This document shows positions 1 to 5,183 of a stretch of 5,550 nucleotides of DNA, piece after piece. The stretch covers positions 1 to 5,550 of the forward strand of contig DGGP01000009.1 of assembly GCA_002392265.1 (NCBI GenBank), read 5' to 3'. A program made the translations under genes and the position numbers. The stretch's first letter is position 1, and every line of letters starts with the position of its first letter. This DNA comes from Firmicutes bacterium UBA3871 (lineage in GTDB: Bacteria > Bacillota > Clostridia > Peptostreptococcales > Anaerovoracaceae). The notes beneath the pieces were generated by a model. It saw only the letters and a program-made list of their open reading frames with translations. It was not told where the DNA came from and searched no databases.

Positions 1-53
1 TTCCCCCTTTTTTATCGCAATATCAATTGTGTCGTTAAGTACTTGCTGATTGA

Positions 54-82
54 ATTTTAATGTTTTTCGCGCGCATTGTCAA
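54..82 (-). promoter_or_regulatory. Strong leftward sigma-A promoter for a gene beyond the left edge
   Basis: On the minus strand there is a consensus -35 TTGACA (82-77), a spacer of exactly 17 nt (76-60) and a -10 TAAAAT (59-54). Transcription would start near position 47 and run off the left edge. A GGGGGA stretch on the minus strand (8-3) could be the ribosome binding site of a gene starting just outside the window. The TAGTGCAT array lies 85-265 bp upstream. The hexamers and spacer are seen directly; the downstream gene is inferred. Confidence 0.65.
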
Positions 83-166
83 CCGTTTTCTGAATTCTCT
101 GTTCTTTTTAATTCATGGCATTAGCTTTTGCGAATCTATACACTAAACACATATATTATGTACATG

Positions 167-344
167 TAGTGCATTGAGTATTTGAGATTTTGCGCAGTTA
201 TCAGCCGCGTATATGCACTATTTCATAAAATCCCCGGATTTAGTGCATGGAATTATAGACCCAAACCCGTCCGAGTACTATTTTTCCCTTTTTCCAAGAC
301 ATTTTGTATGCACTACAGTCCACGATTTGACTATTTTAGTGCAT
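167..344. repeat. Array of five TAGTGCAT octamers in alternating orientation
   Basis: The octamer TAGTGCAT occurs on the plus strand at 167-174, 241-248 and 337-344. Its reverse complement ATGCACTA occurs at 213-220 and 308-315. The orientations alternate strictly. The pairs 213/241 and 308/337 form inverted repeats with centres 28 and 29 bp apart, close to three helical turns. The array lies between the hutI terminator and the leftward promoter at 54-82, so it may be a set of operator or activator sites for that promoter. The 404-bp stretch left of hutI holds this array, the promoter and the terminator; I see no credible gene there. Confidence 0.6.
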
Positions 345-368
345 AAGTTTGCAAATGCTACAAAAAAA

Positions 369-388
369 GGCGGAGCCGGTGCTCTGCC
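369..388 (-). terminator. Rho-independent terminator of hutI
   Basis: Read on the minus strand, an 8-position stem (GGCAGAGC against GCTCCGCC, one A-C mismatch) closes a 4-nt ACCG loop and is followed directly by TT and seven more T-rich bases (368-362 are all T on this strand). It begins 16 nt after the hutI stop codon, the expected position for an intrinsic terminator. Confidence 0.85.
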
Positions 389-404
389 TTCCCAAGAAGC
401 TTTA

Positions 405-1643
405 TTAAAAAATCTCTCCACCCTTGATTGTCTCAATTGCGAGGTTTGAGCCCATGCGGTAGCACAGGAACTCAAAGCTGTCCGCATCCCAGATAACCAT
501 GTCGGCTTTCTTTCCGACTTCGAGGGTTCCGACCTCATCGCCGCGACCGATGCCGCAGGCAGGGTTAATTGTAACCGCTGTCAGGATTTCCTCAGGCGTC
601 ATGCGATATTTGAGGTAACCGAGATTGATGACAAACTGCATGTTGAGAGACGGGCATGAACCCGGGTTAAAGTCCGTAGCCATAGCCACCGGAATCTCGA
701 ACTCGTCGATCATGCGGCGAGCAGGCGCGAATGTCGCACCGAGATAGAACGATGTCGCCGGGAGCAGCATTGCGATAGTGCCGCCCTTTGCCATGCTTGC
801 CATACCTTCTTCGTTTATTACGATAAGGTGCTCTGCCGAGGTTGCGCCGATTTCGCCGGCAAGCTTTGATCCGCCGATAGCTTCGATTTCATCGGCATGA
901 ATTTTGAGGCCAAAGCCCATATCCTTTGCTGCCTGCAGATAGCGCTTGCTCTGCTCGTAGTTGAAAACGCTGTCCTCGGTAAAGATGTCGACAAACTCAG
1001 CCAGCCCATGCTCCTTTACGTAAGGGAACATCTCCTTTATGCAAAGCTCGATGTATTCGTCCTCCTTTCCCTTCCAGTCAGCAAGCACAACGTGCGCCGG
1101 CATAAAGGTTGTAACGAGGTCCATCGGGTGATCTTCGTTTAATTTATTCAGCACGCGCAGGAGCTTTAGCTCCGTATCCATATCGATGCCGTAGCCGGAC
1201 TTTGCCTCTGCCGTAGTAACGCCGAGGCTCATCATTTCGTCGAGGAAGCCTTCGCACTTAGCGTAAAGCTCGGCCTCGGTGGCTTCTCTGGTCTTCTTTA
1301 CGGTATCGTTGATGCCGCCGCCTGCGCGGAGAATGTCGAGATAGCCTGCGCCCTTTAATTTAAGCGGAATCTCGTTATGTCTGTAGCCGCCGAAAACGAG
1401 ATGTGTGTGGCCTTCCACGAGACCCGGCGTCACGAGCTTGCCCTCGGCGTCTATAATAGTGTCTGCATTTTCGGAACCTGCCGGCAGCTTCCCGCCACTT
1501 GTGATTTCCTTTATGCGTCCGTCTACGCAGTAAACAGCAGCGTTATCGAGCTTGAGGTTTTCGCCCTGCTCCTTGCCCTTGTGCGGGTGGCTGCCTGTCG
1601 CCGTCTGGAGACGGCCTATATTTTTAATAAGTAAAGTCGACAT
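405..1643 (-). CDS. hutI: Imidazolonepropionase
   Basis: HutI (EC 3.5.2.7) hydrolyses 4-imidazolone-5-propionate to N-formimino-L-glutamate, the third step of histidine degradation, in the cytoplasm. The 412-residue product has the normal family length and all landmarks of this amidohydrolase: metal ligands H79 and H81 in EGHTHLVFGG, the EAKSGYG segment (146-152), H184, HADE (249-252) with metal ligand H249 and catalytic E252, SAEHL (269-273), and ATDFNPGS (322-329) with metal ligand D324. This numbering agrees with what I recall for the Bacillus subtilis enzyme. A GTG 24 bp further upstream also keeps the frame open. I prefer the ATG at 1643 because AAAGGAG lies 7 nt before it and because family N-termini begin near MSTLLIKNIG. 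It has its own promoter (1698-1726) and terminator. The urocanate hydratase end at the right edge is its pathway partner on the same strand. Confidence 0.97.
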   Translation of the reverse strand: MSTLLIKNIGRLQTATGSHPHKGKEQGENLKLDNAAVYCVDGRIKEITSGGKLPAGSENADTIIDAEGKLVTPGLVEGHTHLVFGGYRHNEIPLKLKGAGYLDILRAGGGINDTVKKTREATEAELYAKCEGFLDEMMSLGVTTAEAKSGYGIDMDTELKLLRVLNKLNEDHPMDLVTTFMPAHVVLADWKGKEDEYIELCIKEMFPYVKEHGLAEFVDIFTEDSVFNYEQSKRYLQAAKDMGFGLKIHADEIEAIGGSKLAGEIGATSAEHLIVINEEGMASMAKGGTIAMLLPATSFYLGATFAPARRMIDEFEIPVAMATDFNPGSCPSLNMQFVINLGYLKYRMTPEEILTAVTINPACGIGRGDEVGTLEVGKKADMVIWDADSFEFLCYRMGSNLAIETIKGGEIF

Positions 1644-1697
1644 ATCTTTCTCCTTTTCTTTGTTCACTTGATTTTCTTTCGGCTTTCGACCTTTTAC

Positions 1698-1726
1698 ATT
1701 CTACCACATTTCCGGGTTCGCATAAA
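1698..1726 (-). promoter_or_regulatory. Probable hutI promoter, extended -10 type
   Basis: On the minus strand TGG-TAGAAT forms an extended -10 (TGn motif 1706-1704, hexamer 1703-1698). A weak TTTATG (1726-1721) sits 17 nt upstream as a -35. The start would fall near 1691, giving a leader of about 48 nt to the ATG at 1643. The -35 part overlaps a small inverted repeat, TCGC-TTTAT-GCGA on the minus strand, that could be an operator. Much of this promoter is duplicated at 3459-3491. Confidence 0.55.
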
Positions 1727-1733
1727 GCGAGAA
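1701..1733. repeat. 33-bp repeat, copy A (hutI promoter region)
   Basis: This stretch matches 3459-3491 in the same orientation at 29 of 33 positions. The first 19 bp (1701-1719 and 3459-3477) are identical. It covers the extended -10 context and spacer of the hutI promoter. A shorter relative, TTCTACCTCATTTC at 3403-3416, matches 1699-1712 at 13 of 14 positions. Confidence 0.7.
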
Positions 1734-1749
1734 TAACATATAAAAATAA

Positions 1750-1901
1750 AAACAGAGGCGCTACCAAACCTCCTCGGACCACGGCTTGCGCCTGGTGCGG
1801 ACTTAACGCAGCGGTACTAAGCTCTTACTTCGCTATGCTCGTAAGTCGCTAAGTGCCGGCTATCCGCAACGGTCCGATTCGGTTTGGTAGCGCCTCTGTT
1901 T
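1750..1901 (-). repeat. 152-bp palindromic structured element, copy 1
   Basis: An imperfect palindrome whose outer arms (1750-1770 and 1881-1901) pair perfectly over 21 bp. It matches the reverse complement of 5184-5335 at 148 of 152 positions with no gaps. It is placed on the minus strand because the opposite copy's plus strand looks like the RNA-sense strand (G-U wobbles, GCAA tetraloop, G-A mismatches). It lies between the hutI promoter and the XRE regulator gene. I see no transposase and no convincing target duplication. It could be a non-autonomous mobile element, a structured non-coding RNA, or both. Confidence 0.85.
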
Positions 1902-2118
1902 ATATCTTCAAAAATTTTGTCAGCTTGATTTCAGGGTTTATCTATCTTCTGTAATTAAGCGATTTTCACTTCTTTTTAGAATTATTTTTAAAATATCGCC
2001 GAATTCCTGTCACAAAAACCGAATCTAAAACGTTTTATATGTGAAGGGGAAGGTTGAGGCCCTATTTATCGCGTATGAAGCGATGTTTTGAAAACCGAAA
2101 TAAAGTTGGAGGTATCGT
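1902..2118 (+). promoter_or_regulatory. Upstream region of the XRE regulator with a palindrome
   Basis: This AT-rich leader contains a perfect 12-bp palindrome, TAAAACGTTTTA (2026-2037), and a 9-bp direct repeat, AAAACCGAA (2015-2023 and 2091-2099). Either could be an autoregulatory operator of the XRE protein encoded downstream. No strong promoter is visible. The best candidate is TTCACT (1965-1970), 17 nt, TTAAAA (1988-1993), which is weak. The ribosome binding site GGAGG lies 7 nt before the ATG at 2119. Confidence 0.35.
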
Positions 2119-2820
2119 ATGTCTGAACTCTTAAAAGATCTCGGAGAATATTTAAAAACTGTGCGGAAAAATCGCAAGGAGAAGCTTGAAGATGTTGCTT
2201 TTGCTATTGGCAAAAGCGTATCAACCGTATCACGTTATGAAAAAGGGCAAATACCTATAGATTTAAACACCCTGTGCGCATTATCACGGCACTATGATGT
2301 TGATTTGACGCAGGGAATCTCTCAGGTTGCTCAAGCCGAAAGCACCGAAAATTCGTCGGAAGCCTTCATGTCTTCGACCTTTTATCTTTACTACAACGAC
2401 GCAAAGTCGGAAAGAGAAATCGTTTCGATCCTTGACCGCAACTATACGGAAAGCGAGCATCACCTTCTTTTATTTTACGATGTCAAAAAGAAGGACGATC
2501 TCGGTTCTTGCAGAAACATTTATACCGGTAGCTTGGTGGAAAGTGATGTTGCAACGCACATTCAGGTAAGAAACACAAAGAACAAAAGCGATAAAATTTT
2601 CGTTATCCTTAATCCCCCTAAGGAAAGCCTGAACGAGCAAGTCGGCGTATTGATTTGCTCGCTTGAAAAAGAAGGCTTTGCTCCCATGGCAACAAAATGC
2701 CTTTTAACAAAAGAGCCTCGAAACGGCCCGATTAGCGAAAGTATAGCCAATATCTCAAGCTCCGAATTCCGCAAGCTTAAAAAGACAAATCAGCTGATAA
2801 TAAAGCAAAGCACTAAATAA
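2119..2820 (+). CDS. XRE-family HTH regulator with uncharacterised C-terminal domain
   Basis: A 233-residue cytoplasmic protein. Residues 7-64 are a Cro/C1-type helix-turn-helix: LGEYLKTVRKNR opens helix 1, LEDVAFAIGKSVSTVSRYEKG holds the recognition helix, and LCALSRHYDVDL closes it. A polar linker (about 66-85) leads to a globular alpha/beta C-terminal region (about 86-205) with FYLYYNDA, LLLFYDVKKKDDL, NIYTGSLVESDVATHIQV, FVILNPP and PMATKCLLTKEP. I recall similar regulators in Clostridia but know no ligand for this part. It has no transmembrane segment. The start follows a good GGAGG. It is the only plus-strand gene here, divergent from hutI and convergent with the zinc-ribbon gene. It may control itself, the neighbouring cassette genes or the hut genes; the sequence does not decide. 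Confidence 0.9.
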   Translation: MSELLKDLGEYLKTVRKNRKEKLEDVAFAIGKSVSTVSRYEKGQIPIDLNTLCALSRHYDVDLTQGISQVAQAESTENSSEAFMSSTFYLYYNDAKSEREIVSILDRNYTESEHHLLLFYDVKKKDDLGSCRNIYTGSLVESDVATHIQVRNTKNKSDKIFVILNPPKESLNEQVGVLICSLEKEGFAPMATKCLLTKEPRNGPISESIANISSSEFRKLKKTNQLIIKQSTK

Positions 2821-2823
2821 AAC

Positions 2824-2847
2824 AGAGGGGCGCACTGTCGCCCCTCT
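2824..2847 (-). terminator. Hairpin terminator between the convergent genes
   Basis: A perfect 9-bp stem, AGAGGGGCG (2824-2832) with CGCCCCTCT (2839-2847), closes a 6-nt loop. On the minus strand it is followed by GTTTTATTT, so it should terminate transcripts from the zinc-ribbon gene. On the plus strand the downstream bases are ACGCTATGC with no U-tract, so termination of the XRE gene would be weak. It begins 3 bp after the XRE stop codon. Its AAACAGAGG edge is the same 9-mer that begins the 152-bp elements. Confidence 0.75.
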
Positions 2848-2912
2848 ACGCTATGCTTCTATGCACTGAAACCTATTGCCTTTGCAAACAGAAAAATTAA
2901 AGCAAGTAGCTC

Positions 2913-3173
2913 CTATTCAAAGCTTAAATCCTCGACCTCACCGCTAAACTCTCTTTTCTTTGCAGGTTCCGGTATGTTTTTCATAATCACCATCCTACAA
3001 TTTTCGCAAAGCCAAGCAGCTTTATGCGCAACGCAACCGGTAAATTTAGCAATGCTTATGTCGCCTTTTCTTACATACAAAGACACTCTTCGGTATTCTT
3101 CCGAAAAAGTAATCCCTGACAAACCGGCTACGTATCCTCTTGTCATTTCCTTATCGCAATATGGACAAATCAT
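2913..3173 (-). CDS. Small zinc-ribbon protein (DUF6487-like)
   Basis: An 86-residue protein with CPYC (C3, C6) at the N-terminus and CENC (C56, C59) near the middle, a four-cysteine zinc ribbon; C47 is an extra cysteine. The MICPYCDKEMTRGYVAG opening and the W-L-C-x-x-C-x-x-V-I half resemble the small DUF6487-type proteins of Firmicutes, whose role is unknown. The acidic tail (74-86) is probably disordered. A GGA-type ribosome binding site lies upstream of the ATG, and a near-perfect promoter lies 58-86 bp before the start. A terminator sits downstream. The family name is from memory; that it is a real expressed gene is well supported by the promoter, start and cysteine pattern. Confidence 0.8.
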   Translation of the reverse strand: MICPYCDKEMTRGYVAGLSGITFSEEYRRVSLYVRKGDISIAKFTGCVAHKAAWLCENCRMVIMKNIPEPAKKREFSGEVEDLSFE

Positions 3174-3230
3174 AGGCTTTTCCTATCCCTTAATTCTATT
3201 CACGAGAAACTTTGCTTCAATTCCACTCTC

Positions 3231-3259
3231 ATATTACTTTTACAGAGTTTCTTTGTCAA
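3231..3259 (-). promoter_or_regulatory. Strong sigma-A promoter of the zinc-ribbon gene
   Basis: On the minus strand there is a TTGACA -35 (3259-3254), a 17-nt spacer and a TAATAT -10 (3236-3231). Transcription should begin near 3224, giving a leader of about 50 nt before the ATG at 3173. The GCATG array begins only 8 bp upstream of the -35, where an activator would bind. Confidence 0.75.
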
Positions 3260-3267
3260 ATCACGGA

Positions 3268-3335
3268 TTTTGCATGTGATGCGAAAAATTTCCCCGGTTT
3301 TGCATGTCATGCAAATATATTGCGTTTTTGTGCAA
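3268..3335. repeat. GCATG palindrome array with 30-bp period
   Basis: TTTTGCATGTGATGC (3268-3282) and TTTTGCATGTCATGC (3298-3312) lie exactly 30 bp apart. A degenerate third unit, TTTTGTGCAAAA (3326-3337), has its TGCA at 3331, another 30 bp on. The second copy contains the perfect inverted repeat GCATG-T-CATGC; the first has one mismatch. The units are phased to the same face of the helix and lie directly upstream of the zinc-ribbon promoter. The 319-bp gene-free stretch 3174-3492 holds this array, that promoter, an A7T6 tract (3367-3379) and a 33-bp repeat; I see no gene in it. Confidence 0.6.
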
Positions 3336-3458
3336 AATTCGCTATTTTTCGGTCAAAATTTGACACAAAAAAATTTTTTGAAACATCTAAGGTTTTTATT
3401 TTTTCTACCTCATTTCTAGAACTACCTTGCGCAGCAGAAGCTACGAATTTGCAGCACA

Positions 3459-3491
3459 CTACCACATTTCCGGGTTCATATAAAGAAAGAA
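3459..3491. repeat. 33-bp repeat, copy B (after the HipA-like operon)
   Basis: This matches the hutI promoter region 1701-1733 at 29 of 33 positions, the first 19 identical. It ends 1 bp before the stop codon of the DUF2442-like/HTH gene. On the minus strand the extended -10 context (TGTGG) is kept, but the hexamer reads TAGTGT instead of TAGAAT and the small inverted repeat is lost. It may be a decayed promoter copy or a remnant of rearrangement. Confidence 0.65.
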
Positions 3492-3492
3492 A

Positions 3493-4290
3493 TTACCACC
3501 TGGTCCGCAAAAGGTCCTCTTTCAAGTACAGATTTCCCGATGGCCCCTCTTTGATTGGAGCAAGCCTATTCTGCCCGCACAAATACGCCAAGTTCTGGCG
3601 CGAGCACTCTAGCAGAGCGCAGGCTTCCGATGTGTCCAGCACATTATTTCGCACAAAGCTCACAAAATCCTCTTTCGTAAGAGGCAAGCTTTCTCCCGCC
3701 TCGTATAATGCTGCTGCCGGTATATCTATGGCGTTGTCAAAGGTGACAAAATACCCTGCAAAACCAACCTTTGCCGACTCGAAAAGCTCGCGATTTTTCA
3801 AAACCTTATTGATGCCTTCCAAATCGGGCAGCTTCTCCAAATTGACCCTTTTTACTTCGTCGTCTGCGAAAAAGCAAATCAAGCTGCTTACAGCAGTCGG
3901 AAAAACTCCCGTCAGGTTATGCCGCTGCCTTTCTTTTACATATTCAGGTATCTCATCAATCCTTTTGAGATAAAGGTTGTCCTGAGAACAACGACCCTCC
4001 GAAATCTCTAAAAAACGTATTTCGTCATATTCCTTCATCTTTTGATTTGCCAAAATGGCCGCGATATTCTGTCTGCCGCTGGGAATTATACGCTCTCTTA
4101 CCCATGCCAGACTTATGTCCCTCGGAACCGTATATATCCCTCTTTTTACAAACCCGCTGAAAAGCAGCGGCGCGCTCCATTCATCCAAGGTTTCCGCCAA
4201 TTCCACGATGAAAACTTTATCCTTTTCGGCATATAAAAGCGTTCCCGGCACTGCCCCGGTTTCTTTATCTATTATTTGAAAGATCTTCAA
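3493..4290 (-). CDS. DUF2442-like and HTH partner of the HipA-like kinase
   Basis: Up to 268 residues if translation begins at the TTG at 4299; 265 if it begins at the TTG at 4290. The second is preferred because AGGAGG (4306-4301) lies 1 nt before the first TTG but 10 nt before the second. No ATG start is available nearby. In 268-residue numbering, 1-120 is a beta-rich N-terminal region (LLYAEKDKVFIVEL, ERIIPSGRQNI, FLEISEGRCSQDNLYLKRI); 140-200 resembles DUF2442 (FFADDEVKRVNLEKL to DIPAAALYE); 219-263 is a helix-turn-helix (DTSEACALLECSRQNLAYL) with a small wing (NLYLKEDLL). It overlaps the kinase gene by 26-35 bp, so the two are probably translationally coupled. By position it is the likely antitoxin-type or repressor partner, and the best candidate to bind the twin operators. 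That function is inferred. Confidence 0.85.
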   Translation of the reverse strand: MKIFQIIDKETGAVPGTLLYAEKDKVFIVELAETLDEWSAPLLFSGFVKRGIYTVPRDISLAWVRERIIPSGRQNIAAILANQKMKEYDEIRFLEISEGRCSQDNLYLKRIDEIPEYVKERQRHNLTGVFPTAVSSLICFFADDEVKRVNLEKLPDLEGINKVLKNRELFESAKVGFAGYFVTFDNAIDIPAAALYEAGESLPLTKEDFVSFVRNNVLDTSEACALLECSRQNLAYLCGQNRLAPIKEGPSGNLYLKEDLLRTRW

Positions 4291-5092
4291 GGATTTCAAA
4301 CCTCCTGTATATCATTTCCCAGATTTTATCGAAAAAGACTTCCGGCAACACGCCATCCAAGTCTTCAAAAAGAGCGTTTCTGTCCGAGCTTTTAAGCGGA
4401 TTTGAAAAGAGTCCGCCGACATCCTTTATAAGTGAAAGATTCTCGCGACAGGACGAGGACCCAATGAAGTTCCCACACTTCTTGTCTTCGAGCACATCAT
4501 AGTTTTGCGCCTCCTCGGAGGATGTGCACGGAAAGAGGAGCGACAGTCCGTGGTCAAAGAGCGGTGCAATTCGAAGCGTCTTTGCTCCGGCATTTCGCAG
4601 CACTTCAATATTTGCCCCATGACGATCCCTGTTTAGTATCAGAAAATCCACCGCAAGCATGGTGTCTATATACTGCTGCCAACCCATGCGTACGCAAAAA
4701 TCGTAGTGAGCTTCTCCTTTTTCGCAATTTGCTGCATAGAAATTATCCAGTGCAGTTTTGCTTTCTCCTTTGTTTTTGAAGTCTTCGGAAGCGCACAGGA
4801 ACGTTTTATATTCCTTCCCTTCTATTTCAATCACAGCATTTATTAACTCATAGTGAAGGTGCTCCACACCCAATATTGTCAGAAGCCTATCTACCACCAG
4901 TTCGTTTACGCATTCATGACCGATAATACCCTTTACAGAATCAAAATTCGAAAGCTTGTAATACTTCTTTATTCCTCCGAGGCTCGATTCCGATTTCAAA
5001 AAGGTTCCGGCTGTGCCGCTGGAGCTGCGTATGTGCGACCATTTCAAATATGTCAGGTCTTGTTCCTCTCTTATTACCTTTGTTTCAAGCAT
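4265..5092 (-). CDS. HipA-family protein kinase-like (toxin-type)
   Basis: A 275-residue protein with HipA-family kinase marks: a Ser/Gly-rich stretch SSSGTAGT (23-30), lysines in KKYYKLS (42-48) that could contact ATP, HECVNELVVDRL (59-70) with a candidate E60 or E64, the catalytic-loop motif NRDRHGAN (154-161) with D156 and N161, and the metal-binding DFG equivalent APLFDHGLSL (176-185) with D180. E. coli HipA is about 440 residues, so this lacks the N-terminal subdomain. Known HipA kinases phosphorylate translation factors such as GltX; the target here is unknown. The ATG at 5092 is chosen for AAAGGAG 9 nt upstream. It is the first gene of a two-gene operon, with the kinase before the DNA-binding partner, the reverse of hipBA. 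The motifs look intact, so it is probably active. Confidence 0.87.
   Translation of the reverse strand: MLETKVIREEQDLTYLKWSHIRSSSGTAGTFLKSESSLGGIKKYYKLSNFDSVKGIIGHECVNELVVDRLLTILGVEHLHYELINAVIEIEGKEYKTFLCASEDFKNKGESKTALDNFYAANCEKGEAHYDFCVRMGWQQYIDTMLAVDFLILNRDRHGANIEVLRNAGAKTLRIAPLFDHGLSLLFPCTSSEEAQNYDVLEDKKCGNFIGSSSCRENLSLIKDVGGLFSNPLKSSDRNALFEDLDGVLPEVFFDKIWEMIYRRFEILEDLSNNR
4288..4306 (-). promoter_or_regulatory. Internal Shine-Dalgarno and TTG start in the gene overlap
   Basis: On the minus strand a full AGGAGG (4306-4301) lies inside the last codons of the kinase gene, followed by in-frame TTG codons at 4299 and 4290. The spacing of 10 nt favours the second. A consensus site paired with a weak start codon inside an overlap suggests coupled translation that sets the ratio of kinase to partner. 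Confidence 0.65.
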
Positions 5093-5110
5093 CTCCTTCG
5101 ACTCCTTTCC

Positions 5111-5128
5111 ATTTGACGTCCGTCAAAT
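5111..5128. promoter_or_regulatory. Operator O1 of the HipA-like operon
   Basis: A perfect inverted repeat, ATTTGACG-TC-CGTCAAAT, with 8-bp arms. It lies just downstream of the predicted transcription start and upstream of the kinase ribosome binding site, where a bound repressor would block transcription. It matches O2 at the core TTTGACG-N2-CGTCAA; the centres are 43 bp apart, about four helical turns. Confidence 0.7.
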
Positions 5129-5140
5129 AAACTTTTTATT

Positions 5141-5169
5141 ATAATACCATTTTATTTGACGCCCGTCAA
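5141..5169 (-). promoter_or_regulatory. Promoter of the HipA-like operon
   Basis: On the minus strand TTGACG (5169-5164) and TATTAT (5146-5141) are separated by exactly 17 nt. A TATAAT overlaps at 5143-5138 but would need a 20-nt spacer. The start would be near 5134, about 42 nt before the ATG. The -35 is itself an arm of operator O2, so repressor binding should directly exclude RNA polymerase. Confidence 0.7.
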
Positions 5170-5170
5170 G
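5155..5170. promoter_or_regulatory. Operator O2 of the HipA-like operon
   Basis: The inverted repeat TTTGACG-CC-CGTCAAG, with perfect 6-bp arms TTGACG and CGTCAA around a 2-bp centre. It overlaps the -35 of the operon promoter and has the same core as O1. Two operators flanking a promoter are typical of autoregulated toxin-antitoxin operons. Confidence 0.7.
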
Positions 5171-5183
5171 GAAAAATGAGTAT

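Noticed and set aside
167..344. CRISPR array
   Set aside because: The repeats are only 8 bp, alternate in orientation and have unequal spacing (28-67 bp between centres). There are no cas genes.
213..449. Plus-strand open frame of 78 codons
   Set aside because: It starts inside the TAGTGCAT array, runs through the hutI terminator and into the 3' end of hutI. There is no ribosome binding site and no recognisable protein.
278..538. Minus-strand open frame overlapping the hutI end
   Set aside because: It is another frame of the hutI 3' region and runs past the terminator. The Pro/Ala/Ser-rich translation has no family features.
1644..1667. GTG start of hutI at 1667
   Set aside because: It would add eight Lys/Glu-rich residues encoded by the ribosome binding site region. 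AAAGGAG is correctly placed for the ATG at 1643.
1750..1901. Integron attC site, tRNA or insertion sequence for the 152-bp element
   Set aside because: The ends lack attC core sites, the fold has no tRNA arms, and 152 bp cannot encode a transposase. No integrase or transposase is present in the window.
3493..3520. Terminator just after the HipA-like operon
   Set aside because: I looked on the minus strand downstream of 3493 and found no stable hairpin followed by a T-tract, so read-through toward the zinc-ribbon gene remains possible.
3212..3973. Plus-strand open frame of 253 codons
   Set aside because: It runs antisense through the DUF2442-like/HTH gene and across the promoter and array region. 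The composition is Ser/Phe/Lys-rich without domain features and there is no good ribosome binding site; it is a shadow.
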